Of a stretch of DNA of 64,000 nt, positions 29,401 to 36,659 are shown in pieces; positions within the stretch are counted from its first letter, which is position 1, and every line of letters starts with the position of its first letter. The DNA is from Pontibacter diazotrophicus (lineage in GTDB: Bacteria > Bacteroidota > Bacteroidia > Cytophagales > Hymenobacteraceae): the NCBI RefSeq assembly GCF_003367245.1, contig NZ_QRGR01000004.1, forward strand, positions 310,001 to 374,000, given 5' to 3'. The notes beneath the pieces are model-generated. The model saw only the letters and a list, made by a program, of their open reading frames with translations. It did no database searches and was not told the DNA's origin. The position numbers and the translations under genes are program-made.

Positions 29401-30963
29401 GACCTAAGCACGCTTCAAATCGGCTCGGCCTCCCACGGCTACACCTACGAAGTGAGCGGCAAGGGCCGCCCGGTGATTACCTGGACATTCCAAAACATCA
29501 TGCTGCCCGACAGCACCTCTGACGAACCGGGCAGCCACGGCTATATCCAGTTCAGCATCAAACCAAAAGCAGACCTGCCGGAGAAAACGGTTGTGGAGAA
29601 CTTCGCCGACATCTTCTTCGACTTCAACTCCCCCGTGCGCACCAACGTCACGGTGAACCGCATCTACGACATGCCGCTGGAAATGCGGGAGGAAAACAGG
29701 ATTGTGGCTGACGAGGTGATCATGACACCAACTATAGCTGGCTTCACTCCTGCCGCCGGCAGATTCGGCGCGGAGGTAAGTATAACAGGCTCTAAATTCT
29801 CCGAAAACAAAAGCTCAAACAAGGTATACGTCAACGGTGTGCAGGCGGAGGTGTTGGAAGGAGATGCCACTACACTGAAGGTGAGGGTGCCAGTGGGTGC
29901 CAGCACAGGAACACTAAGCGTTGTGACAGAACATGCAGGCGCCAGCAGCAAGGCAGCCTTCGTCGTGTACCAGCCGCCCGTTGTCTCCGGCTTCAGCCCC
30001 GCTGAGGGTGTGGTGGGTGCCGAGGTGACACTGCAGGGGAATTACCTTTCTTCTGAACTGGTCGAACGTGTGCAGCTTGGCTCCCGGGATTGTGAAATAA
30101 TACGTGTCAATCAGAATACCGTTAGAATACGAATTCCTGCCGACGCGGCAACCGACACGTTCACCGTGCACACCAAAGGCGGCACAGTGCAGAGCGAGGC
30201 AGCTTATCGGGTGTGGTATGCCCCCGCCATCACAGGTTTTGACAAACCCCTGCAGCGGGTAGGTGGCAGGCTCCTGCTGCAAGGGGAGAACTTTGCCACG
30301 GAGCCAAACCGCAACTCTGTTTTGTTTGGCAATATCCAGGCAGAGGTGCTGCAGGCAACCGCGCAGACGCTGGAAGTAAGGGTTCCTGCGGGTGCTCAGT
30401 CAGGGACGGTCAGCCTCACCACCCCAGGCGGCACCGCCTCCAGGGCTTTTGAGGTCATTCCGGCGCCAGTGATCACTGCGGTATACCCGGCCAAGGGCAG
30501 CGTGGGCACGTTAGTGGAGCTTCAGGGGGAGCGCTTTCTTACTTTAGGAAAACGGGACACCGTCTCATTTGGCGGTGTGGAGGCTATTGTCTTAAACGCT
30601 TCCGGCACTGCCCTCCAGGTTCGCGTGCCCCGTGGCGCGATGACGGGTAAAGTAAGGGTCGCTGGCGTGGGCGGCAGCGATGAAGCGGACTTTGAGGTGG
30701 AGCAGCTCACGCCCTCGCAGGCCATTGCTGTTTTCCCGAACCCAAGCACAGGCCGCTTCACTGTTGACTTCACCAGGGCGGACTTCAATGTGCAGGCCGT
30801 GCAGGTCTTCGATACGACAGGCAGGCTTCTATTCAGCGAAGCGTTGAACGCGGGGCAACCGGAGCGGGTGGAGGTTGATCTGTCGGGTGAAAAAGCCGGG
30901 GTTTTCCTGGTGATGGTCCAAACCGAGCGCGGTAAGGTCGTAAAAAAAATAACGCTGCTGTAG
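26458..30963 (+). CDS. Giant NHL/DUF7619/IPT surface protein with T9SS sorting domain (paralogue 2)
   Basis: The same architecture as the gene before it, in 1501 residues: signal peptide (1-20), NHL repeats to about 580, an SdrD-B-like domain near 586-650 with a calcium-loop-like DVNQNQKMEGNE, and the LSVSVSSTRRRRCFEST block from about 687. DUF7619 lies at about 931-1075, four IPT folds start near 1090, and a T9SS type A domain runs from about 1420 (VFPNPSTGRF). The C-terminal 800 residues are closely similar to paralogue 1. The NHL head is a different, AT-rich sequence with the same fold. Surface display with exchangeable binding heads is a reasonable inference. No enzyme motif is seen. Confidence 0.9.
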   Translation: MKKILLLFLIKLLLISHAFSQNDTLKTKYIIGANLSTPFGVVIDNEGNMYVANSYQVRVLDKNGEFVRDIFFEDIPFAGQALAIAKDVNDNLFVYDRYHNTVIKLNKNGKVLSRFRVAVITGYTSHDVGGIAVAPDGSVYITHNSSNAVYKINSEGKYLLKFGTFNSPTDVSVGPDGNIYVADTKNKQIVRFDDSGHYITSYLTPGNGAPSFLVPTGVEIDNSGTIYVADAGNTTLYSFNQNGDRGLSTKLQNDEKYESYGFGLNMGIGLDNSGNIFTTFSGSISLKPKGGKIIELSSEGEIIAEYGSENAAREKINFSALEIDSKGQYIYFADRLTKRVHKYSAQGIKVLEFGKDGPGTKFNAIMDVAYGSDNTVYVLDSLQDGRAIKYNSLGKPTVEFEALPKETQSYNFRYKIATGQDSYIYILSQGKVVKYNSEGKLISVISFSDATATVERPTYRDLAVDATGNIFVLSKAYHTDYFSAKRTVKKYSPVGELLMEYNLRDSIMPRPQPNDPKSIAIDASGNLYVAGQSVDIFDTAANLTGSLPVISDLVAVSATGECVVTNTFQKYNNILILGKSNANSKKYITGTVFNDVNQNQKMEGNEAKLKNMIIKSLPEHIYGMTDMYGNYSLAVDAVGTHEVSQILPENLGMKLTQTFPSQSSSHSVEVTQDINDVTNINFGNHVTLSPYLSVSVSSTRRRRCFESTTKLTYSNTGFAPAENAKVFLQLPEQVELISADRPFTRLPNGTYVFEAGTVAPGQSGVITIQDEVICGDESIRGLTVCTKAWITPGNQIPTAPPTAVSTITGKCDANTGYVWFVIRNNGQVDMETGEQFRVYQDGKLATVENYTLAAGDSMVLRVPAMGRTIRLEADQPNGNGDNTLASATVEGCGTGGSPAAAFSTGFVNAMPTDDEEAEVAEECLPISDSFDPNDKLVTPQGLTEENLTPTGTALKYKIRFQNTGTDVAYRVVVVDTLSEYLDLSTLQIGSASHGYTYEVSGKGRPVITWTFQNIMLPDSTSDEPGSHGYIQFSIKPKADLPEKTVVENFADIFFDFNSPVRTNVTVNRIYDMPLEMREENRIVADEVIMTPTIAGFTPAAGRFGAEVSITGSKFSENKSSNKVYVNGVQAEVLEGDATTLKVRVPVGASTGTLSVVTEHAGASSKAAFVVYQPPVVSGFSPAEGVVGAEVTLQGNYLSSELVERVQLGSRDCEIIRVNQNTVRIRIPADAATDTFTVHTKGGTVQSEAAYRVWYAPAITGFDKPLQRVGGRLLLQGENFATEPNRNSVLFGNIQAEVLQATAQTLEVRVPAGAQSGTVSLTTPGGTASRAFEVIPAPVITAVYPAKGSVGTLVELQGERFLTLGKRDTVSFGGVEAIVLNASGTALQVRVPRGAMTGKVRVAGVGGSDEADFEVEQLTPSQAIAVFPNPSTGRFTVDFTRADFNVQAVQVFDTTGRLLFSEALNAGQPERVEVDLSGEKAGVFLVMVQTERGKVVKKITLL

Positions 30964-31182
30964 TTCGGCTATCACAACTGCTAATACTTTCTATTTTAGT
31001 TGGTAGCTCGTCTCATTTCAATAGCGTGTGCTTTAGCCACTACTGATGCCTTTTACATGCAGCATTACATAAATTGTTTGGTTCCCATTTACGTTCTCTC
31101 GAAAAATTGGACTGTTATAGTTGGGAGAAAAACCCACCTTCAAAACACAAACCTTACTGCCCCTCTCCCCACCTGCAGATAC

Positions 31183-31281
31183 TTATCCACAGCCACTAAA
31201 TCTTTGTGGATATGGTTCGATAATTCACTCCTTCGGTCTACACGAAAGGCCGCTCTAGTTTACATAGAGCGGCCTTTTTTT
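31183..31281 (+). repeat. Modular terminator repeat after T9SS paralogue 2
   Basis: TTATCCACA (31183-31191) and TGTGGATAT (31205-31213) lie in opposite orientation. Next come GGTTCGATAATTCACTCCTT and CGGTCTAC, and then a hairpin AGGCCGCTCT / AGAGCGGCCT (31247-31256, 31266-31275) with a T-run. It matches the repeat after the beta-helix gene and the one at 32999, with a different hairpin sequence in the middle. The rest of 30964-31339 shows no gene. Confidence 0.88.
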
Positions 31282-31339
31282 AACCTCGGACACTACAACG
31301 GCCACCTATAAATTTAATACCTCTCGTTTTGGCCAATCA

Positions 31340-31371
31340 ATACTTTATAGTTACCTGTAACTATAAAGTAT
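31340..31371. promoter_or_regulatory. 15-bp perfect palindrome over a start codon
   Basis: ATACTTTATAGTTAC (31340-31354) is followed by CT and then its exact reverse complement (31357-31371). The right arm ends inside the ATG (31370-31372) of the lipoprotein pseudogene. In RNA the hairpin would bury the start codon; in DNA it could be an operator. Confidence 0.75.
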
Positions 31372-31999
31372 GAAATTCAAATTAGCTTTGATTCTTATTT
31401 TCAGTTACATGTTCTGTTCTTGCTCAGATGAACCTGAAGAAAGAAGTGGCTTAGTTGACCCTGACCCTCTCTATGCTTTTGGTGTTATTCTAAAAGAATG
31501 AGTTGACAGCTCAACGGTTTTAACAGACTCCCTACTAAATGAAATATTTAGAAGCGTTGAAGATGAAGTAGGCTCAAAGTACAACATGTTTAAAGTTATA
31601 AGGGTGGACAGCACTTCTTATGAAACTTTAGCCGGTCCTTACAACTTCTCAAAGAATAAAGAGCCATTTTATCTCATAACTGAAGATAGTGTATACATAC
31701 TGATTGCAAAATCAATAAAAATGAAAATAGCTCCAGGTACTTCTTTCAGCCATTCAAAGAGAGAGAAGAACCCCTTTTCATCAATTGTTGGTAGCTGATT
31801 TGAATTTGATACTGTAGATGTAAGCATAAATGGAGAGGAGCCTGTAAGAAATACAACTGTTGATTCAAACTTTTCAACTGGTATAACACAGTAAGCCATC
31901 TACCAAGATAATACTGGACTTTGGCTTCTACATGAAAATGAAAAAACAAATCTTAGCAAAATGGATGTAAATAAAACCCTTAATATTGACATTAAGTAA
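31370..31999 (+). pseudogene. Lipoprotein gene with three in-frame stop codons
   Basis: One frame of 209 codons can be read from the ATG at 31370 to the TAA at 31997. It starts MKFKLALILIFSYMFCSCSD, a lipoprotein signal with a lipobox Cys. Stops interrupt it at codon 44 (TGA, 31499-31501), codon 143 (TGA, 31796-31798) and codon 175 (TAA, 31892-31894), with no frameshift. Codon use and composition stay coding-like between the stops, for example in the 98-codon stretch between the two TGAs. It is similar in size to the intact lipoprotein downstream but not clearly homologous to it. Young decay by point mutation is the likely reading. The 281 bp from 32000 to the next gene hold only a weak ATCTACA/TGTAGAT hairpin. 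Confidence 0.8.
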
Positions 32000-32280
32000 A
32001 CGGGGTGATAACATCTACAACTGTAGATTGAAGAAAAGGATGGACTCTTATACTCGAAAACTGCTATACAGAAACTAAAGCAGGTCAACCAGAATGAGTG
32101 GTAACTGTGCAGCAGCACAAGAAAAAGTGGTTCTTGGTTAAAATTACATTTCACAAAACGACACATAAGCCAAGCTGTGGCTAAGCTTTGCTCTGTGTGT
32201 GTACTAACTGTTGTGTAATTCAAAGGAATAATGAATTAAAACTTTTGACACACAAAAAATAAATTTAATCTAAAAATATC

Positions 32281-32904
32281 ATGAGAGTACTTATTTACTT
32301 TATAGCTGTTGTGATACTTGTATCGTGCAATAAAAAAGAAGAGGTGGAACCGGTTTCAAGTCCAGGATTTCTTGAAGGATATCTTAAGGCAAATTCAAGA
32401 ATTGGAGTATCTGAAGTAAACGAACCCAACGTCAATCCACATGAAAAAGAACTTGACATATATAGAGGCTATTATATTGTACCTTCAAGTAATATAAAAA
32501 TCAATGCCCTTGGGGCTAGAATGCCAGAAAAAGGCACTTATGAAATAACAGTAACAAGCGGCGCTCTTTGGGACTTCGTAAACAGAGACCACATACTTGT
32601 TGATAGTATCACCATAGGTGATACAAGTAAGTTTCAATTCAAGAGTGTTGATCAAGGTTTAGCATTATCAGCGAACAACAGATATTTGATTGCAATTAAA
32701 TACAAAAAGCACAACTCTGTATATGAAGCCAAATACCAAGATCACCAGCCGAATGGTGTAAACTCTTTTCTTATTCCACTAGTAATTAACGATATCGAAA
32801 TAGAATCTCTATTTTATCATGGAACAAGGGACTATTATCCGGTTAAAGGCGGTATTGAAGCGATTAGAGGGCTAGTTGATTTCAAATATGAATTAATTAA
32901 ATAA
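32281..32904 (+). CDS. Lipoprotein of unknown function
   Basis: The 207-residue product starts with a lipoprotein signal (MRVLIYFIAVVILVSC, lipobox Cys at 16), so it is probably anchored to the inner or outer membrane facing the periplasm. The mature part is beta-rich (YEITVTSGALWDFVNRDHIL) and resembles many Bacteroidota lipoproteins of unknown role. I recognise no named domain. The gene is AT-rich like its neighbours and ends shortly before a copy of the modular terminator repeat. It may be a functional counterpart of the decayed lipoprotein gene upstream. Confidence 0.75.
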   Translation: MRVLIYFIAVVILVSCNKKEEVEPVSSPGFLEGYLKANSRIGVSEVNEPNVNPHEKELDIYRGYYIVPSSNIKINALGARMPEKGTYEITVTSGALWDFVNRDHILVDSITIGDTSKFQFKSVDQGLALSANNRYLIAIKYKKHNSVYEAKYQDHQPNGVNSFLIPLVINDIEIESLFYHGTRDYYPVKGGIEAIRGLVDFKYELIK

Positions 32905-32998
32905 ATTACAGATAACAGCATTGATGGGGGGAGTGTAATTTTACCTGTGTCATTCCCACTCTTACTCAAATAAAAAAGCTTCTAAAGCAGCCAAATTT

Positions 32999-33092
32999 CT
33001 GTGGAAAAGGTTCGATAATGCATTCCTTCGGTCTAAAGGAAAGCTTCTCAGTTAACGCTGAGGAGCTTTTTTTATGTACTTCGGACACTAAA
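32999..33092 (+). repeat. Modular terminator repeat after the lipoprotein gene
   Basis: TGTGGAAAAGGTTCGATAAT followed by GCATTCCTTCGGTCTA matches the 31205 copy. The hairpin AAGCTTCTCAG / CTGAGGAGCTT (33041-33051, 33058-33068, one G-T pair) with T7 follows, and then CTTCGGACACTA, also found after the hairpin at 31281 and near 18110. Confidence 0.88.
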
Positions 33093-33230
33093 CCCGCCAA
33101 GATAAAATATAACACCTCTCGGATTGGTAATTTATCACATTTTTGAGGAGGTAAAGCCTCTGATGTTTGCCTTATTCCTTTTAGTGCCCTCTCCTACTAT
33201 ATGCCTTTAGGTGAACCTATCTGTTAGCCT

Positions 33231-33259
33231 ATGAACACACTGTTCATGATATCATGAAC
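33231..33259. promoter_or_regulatory. Overlapping palindromes built from ATGAAC/GTTCAT
   Basis: ATGAACA-CAC-TGTTCAT (33231-33247) overlaps the perfect 18-bp palindrome GTTCATGATATCATGAAC (33242-33259), giving three alternating half-sites. This looks like an array for a dimeric DNA-binding protein. It lies 255 bp beyond the 3' end of the APC gene, with no gene start nearby. Otherwise 33093-33514 appears empty. Confidence 0.6.
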
Positions 33260-33514
33260 GTTCTCACCTACTCGTCTCTTAAAATAAATTATAACTTTAA
33301 TTTGTGAGACGGCAAAATGATACGCAATACAGACTGCAGGGTAAGTACCGCTGCAGGATCCAAGATCTTATCATTCCCACGATTTGCGTGACAGTCTAAG
33401 CCAGTAAAAGAAACGGAGAGGAGAGTTTCTAAAACAGAGGGTTTTCCGTGGCAGGCAGGATTCTTCTATAGACGGGCCTGCCGGGACATTGGCCTTAGCT
33501 TAGCCTTGCTTCCA

Positions 33515-34780
33515 TTACCTGTCGTAGATCCTGTGGAACAACAGCCTGATACCAAACCCTGCAAGAAGTAAACCTACTCCTGACAAAATAACGTGCATAG
33601 GCAGGGAAACAGACATAGCCAGGCAGCCTGCCAGCCCTAAAACTGGTATAGCCCTCCCGTAGATCTGCTCGCTCCTGGGTTGCTTAAGTGCGGCCATATT
33701 GGTGATGCTGTAATAAAGCAGGATGGTAAAGGTGGCAGCCCGCACGATAAATTCAAAGGATCCCGCGAGTGTAAGCGCCAGGATAATCAGCCCTGTAAGG
33801 AAGATACCCAGGTGCGGGACCCTGTAGCTCTTATGAACTCGCTGGAACACAGGGGGAAGGTCGTTTCTGCGTCCCATAGCTAGCATCATTCTGCTAATGC
33901 CCAGTATCTGGCTCAGCAGCACTCCCAGCATCGCCGTGGACGCGCCGAGGGTGACGATAGTCTCGATGCCTGGCGTAGCCAGTGCCTCTGCCACAACCTG
34001 CAGCGGCGAGGTGCTGCCAGCCATGCGTGAAGTACCGATCACTCCTATAGCCACCGCCGCCACCGCGGCATAGAGCACGATGGCTGTGACAATCGTGATA
34101 ATGACAGCCCTGGGAATTGTCTTTTCCGGCTCTATCACCTCCTCGGCCAGCGTCGCAATACGGGCATACCCGGTGAAGGCGAAAAACAGCAAGGCCGCGG
34201 ACTCGGCGATGCCCGCTATGCCGAAGGGAGCAAAGGGCTGGAAATTCTCCCCCCTTACCGCCGGTGCACCGCTGAATACCAGGTAAAGGAGGGAAACCAG
34301 GGTAAACAGGACGATGACCAGGTTCAGCATCCCAGCCTTTTTGATGCCGAAGTAATTGGCGGTGGTCAGAAGCACCACCGCCACCAGGGAGATGGCCAGA
34401 GGCGAGGCAACAGGTACCAGCTGATAAAAGTAGCTGCCGAAGCCGATAGCAACCACACCAGCCGCAGACAGCTTACTTATCAGGAACATCCAACCTGCTG
34501 AAAAACCAAATGCGGGACTGAGCAACCTATAGCCGTACTCATAGGTCCCTCCGGAATGCGGGTATACTGCAGCCAGTTGGGCAGAGCTCAGGCCATTGAA
34601 TGCCGCAATAAGGCCAGCCACGATAAGCCCTAAAATAAAGGCAGGGCCAGCGACTCCCGCCGCCACTCCTGTCACGACGAAAATTCCCGCACCTATGATT
34701 GCGCCTAACCCTACCCCGACAGCGTCCTTGAGGGTGAGGACGCGCAAAAGCGCTGTTTCTGTCTCTTTGGAATCCTTCAT
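33515..34780 (-). CDS. APC-family amino acid permease
   Basis: The 421-residue integral membrane protein has about 12 hydrophobic segments. It carries the APC signature at the start, GVGLGAIIGAGIFVVTGVAAG, in which the GxGIF-type turn binds the substrate backbone, and then YPHSGGTYEYGY near residue 75. It would import amino acids or related amines with protons or sodium. The substrate cannot be told. It begins MKDSKETETALLRVL with no signal peptide, as usual. It reads leftward and is followed downstream by the palindromic gap. Its nearest upstream neighbour is the DoxX/PAP2 pair, 191 bp away. Confidence 0.92.
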   Translation of the reverse strand: MKDSKETETALLRVLTLKDAVGVGLGAIIGAGIFVVTGVAAGVAGPAFILGLIVAGLIAAFNGLSSAQLAAVYPHSGGTYEYGYRLLSPAFGFSAGWMFLISKLSAAGVVAIGFGSYFYQLVPVASPLAISLVAVVLLTTANYFGIKKAGMLNLVIVLFTLVSLLYLVFSGAPAVRGENFQPFAPFGIAGIAESAALLFFAFTGYARIATLAEEVIEPEKTIPRAVIITIVTAIVLYAAVAAVAIGVIGTSRMAGSTSPLQVVAEALATPGIETIVTLGASTAMLGVLLSQILGISRMMLAMGRRNDLPPVFQRVHKSYRVPHLGIFLTGLIILALTLAGSFEFIVRAATFTILLYYSITNMAALKQPRSEQIYGRAIPVLGLAGCLAMSVSLPMHVILSGVGLLLAGFGIRLLFHRIYDR

Positions 34781-34971
34781 TTCACCTGGTTGAGATGTAT
34801 GTTGTGATTGTAGTTTCTCTTGTTCGCCTGTGCCCTTAATATGCTATCTCAAAAGCAAATGTCTACTTGAAAAAAAAGTGCCTCTCATGAGCTTGATTAG
34901 GGAGCCTCCGCTAGAGCGTCATGTTGTAGGCTCCTGATTATAATCCGTTAAGGGAGGAATGCGTCACACCT

Positions 34972-35181
34972 TTATTCTGCGGGGTCATCTGCGAGCACAG
35001 TCGTTATCGTTTCACGGGTGAACCTCTCTACCCTGGGCAACACCCAGATATTGATCACCACCCACAGAAAGCCAGCGGAGAAACCCGCCAGCGCATCGGA
35101 GGCATAGTGCACCCGCAGGTAAATCCGGCTGAAGCCTATCAATACAATGAACAGGGTGAGCAACAGCACCACCTCATTCAT
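34972..35181 (-). pseudogene. Truncated PAP2 phosphatase fragment
   Basis: The 69 residues match only the end of a PAP2/undecaprenyl-pyrophosphatase-like protein: a membrane segment, then GFSRIYLRVHYASDALAG, the third catalytic motif SRx5HxxxD, and a final membrane segment. The KxxxxxxRP and PSGH motifs and the N-terminal helices are missing. Its ATG overlaps the TGA of DoxX by one base. A deletion joining doxX to the tail of a PAP2 gene is the simplest explanation. It is unlikely to be an active phosphatase alone. Confidence 0.7.
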
Positions 35182-35600
35182 CAGGAAAGTTTTCTGTCAA
35201 GGGACCACCGACCGCCGCCCCTTATCAGCAGAAAGATGCTTCCCAACAGCATAGACCAGTCTGTCCTGCTCCCGTGCAGCATCTCCCAGAAGCCATCCTG
35301 CTGCAGAACCTCTGCTTTTGTGGTTGCAATGGCCACCAGCATAATGATAATGAGGGGAACACTTGCTAAACGGGTGAACAGCCCGAGCAGGACAAACGCA
35401 CCGCAGATGGTCTCAAAGCTTCCTACAAAATACCCAAGGAACTCCGGCTCGGGCAAGCCTATTTTCTCAAAACGGCCAGCCCCCCTTGTGCCGGGGAACA
35501 GGAACTTCTGAATGCCCTCCGAGAGAAACACCGCACCCACCATCAGCCTGATGAGAATGGTGGTCCGGCTTGCGTCAGTCTGGAGAAGTCTTTTTATCAT
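35181..35600 (-). CDS. DoxX-family membrane protein
   Basis: A 139-residue protein with four membrane segments and the DoxX pattern: RLMVGAVFLSEGIQKFLFP near the start, then a glycine-rich helix pair, and the typical C-terminal WSLDRKLS. DoxX-type proteins are small quinone-linked or redox membrane proteins, often of unclear role. I start it at the ATG at 35600 and not at the preceding TTG. The stop overlaps the start of a truncated PAP2 frame. The upstream gap to 35959 shows only a hairpin oriented rightward. Confidence 0.88.
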   Translation of the reverse strand: MIKRLLQTDASRTTILIRLMVGAVFLSEGIQKFLFPGTRGAGRFEKIGLPEPEFLGYFVGSFETICGAFVLLGLFTRLASVPLIIIMLVAIATTKAEVLQQDGFWEMLHGSRTDWSMLLGSIFLLIRGGGRWSLDRKLS

Positions 35601-35745
35601 CAACCTAAAGTTACCTTGTCAAGTAAATTATTAAAGGCTAATTTACTAACAAAGTATGTTGTGTGAAGCAACATCATACTTAAGCTTCTTATCATTATAT
35701 CTTTTCAGTTGAACTCTTTAACATAATCAGCTTTATAGAACCAGG

Positions 35746-35776
35746 AAGGCTCCCCGTGATGAGGAGCCTTTTCTTG
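35746..35776 (+). terminator. Stray terminator-like hairpin
   Basis: AAGGCTCC (35746-35753) pairs with GGAGCCTT (35763-35770), followed on the + strand by TTCTTG. Both neighbouring genes read leftward, so no obvious transcript uses it in this direction. It may be a remnant of a lost rightward gene. Nothing else is seen in 35601-35959. Confidence 0.5.
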
Positions 35777-35959
35777 TAAGTAACCTATTCCAGGATATGT
35801 TAAGCCGGGGCTATTCTTTAGCTAAACTCACACTCACGATGTTCTTAAGTCAAAAATGCGCTACTCTCATCGATCAACGTCATCCTATTCTAACTCTACT
35901 TAAATGAGCTTGAGATGAGACATGGTTCGACCTTGCCAATACCCGTAGGTGCGAATAAC

Positions 35960-36454
35960 CTAGTTAACTTTTTTTAAAATTATACCGGACGGCAGCGAAA
36001 ACCCTGAGGTACTAGTTTTTTTCTTGACCTTAACTCCTTCTAGCTCCATAATATCAAGTTTCGCTTGTTTAAAGCTGTTAGGCATGAACTCTAAGGTAGC
36101 TTGGCCTGGTTTATTTTTACCAGAATCAATTATCAGAAAAGTCGCCGCGTCCCCATTGATAGCAACCAATCTGCCAGCAATAATCTTGTTTTTATCTTTG
36201 TTACCTAAAGAGGATGATTTGTCCGGTTTATATTCATAAAATCCTGCCAACGCATCAACATAGCTATTTATAGTCTCTACATACGTTTTCTCTTTTGTTA
36301 AAAAAAGTGTAAGACTCTCTCCTTTGTTACTATAGACCCATTCACCTGCAAATTTATCTAACTCAGGAACTTCTGTATATGGTCTTGAATCTTGTGCAAC
36401 TGCATTCAAGGCGCATAAGAATGCGAGTATCACAATTGTAAGTAACTTCTTCAT
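35960..36454 (-). CDS. Secreted protein of unknown function, DUF6705-like
   Basis: A signal peptide (MKKLLTIVILAFLCALNAVAQ) precedes a mature domain of about 143 residues. ELDKFAGEWVYSNKGESLTLFL near the start resembles small lipocalin-like Bacteroidota proteins such as DUF6705, in which a G-x-W begins a beta barrel. The C-terminal SGFSLPSGIILKKVN is also of that style. Location is probably periplasmic. The gene is AT-rich, stands alone, reads leftward, and has no obvious operon partner. Confidence 0.65.
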   Translation of the reverse strand: MKKLLTIVILAFLCALNAVAQDSRPYTEVPELDKFAGEWVYSNKGESLTLFLTKEKTYVETINSYVDALAGFYEYKPDKSSSLGNKDKNKIIAGRLVAINGDAATFLIIDSGKNKPGQATLEFMPNSFKQAKLDIMELEGVKVKKKTSTSGFSLPSGIILKKVN

Positions 36455-36659
36455 AAGTCTATATCAAATTATAACTGTAAACAACCTCTCTATAGATTAC
36501 TATTGAATAGCTCGACTCCTGGCCAATAAGCTCATTTATGTTAGATAGAATGATATAGGTAATTGTTTCCAATAGAATAAACAGTTCAGGAACGGTTGTT
36601 TATGTTAAACTTAAGAGAGGCTTACGCATAAGGTAGACTCCTCATGACAGTATCTGTAC

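Noticed and set aside
31370-31999. TGA recoding (Trp or selenocysteine) in the lipoprotein frame
   Set aside because: Other genes here end normally at TGA (for example doxX and orfA), a TAA also interrupts the frame, and no SECIS-like hairpin was noticed after the TGAs.
18257-33092. Integron attC sites in the modular repeats
   Set aside because: GTTCGAT does not fit the GTTRRRY core and no paired RYYYAAC arm was found. No integron integrase is present in the window.
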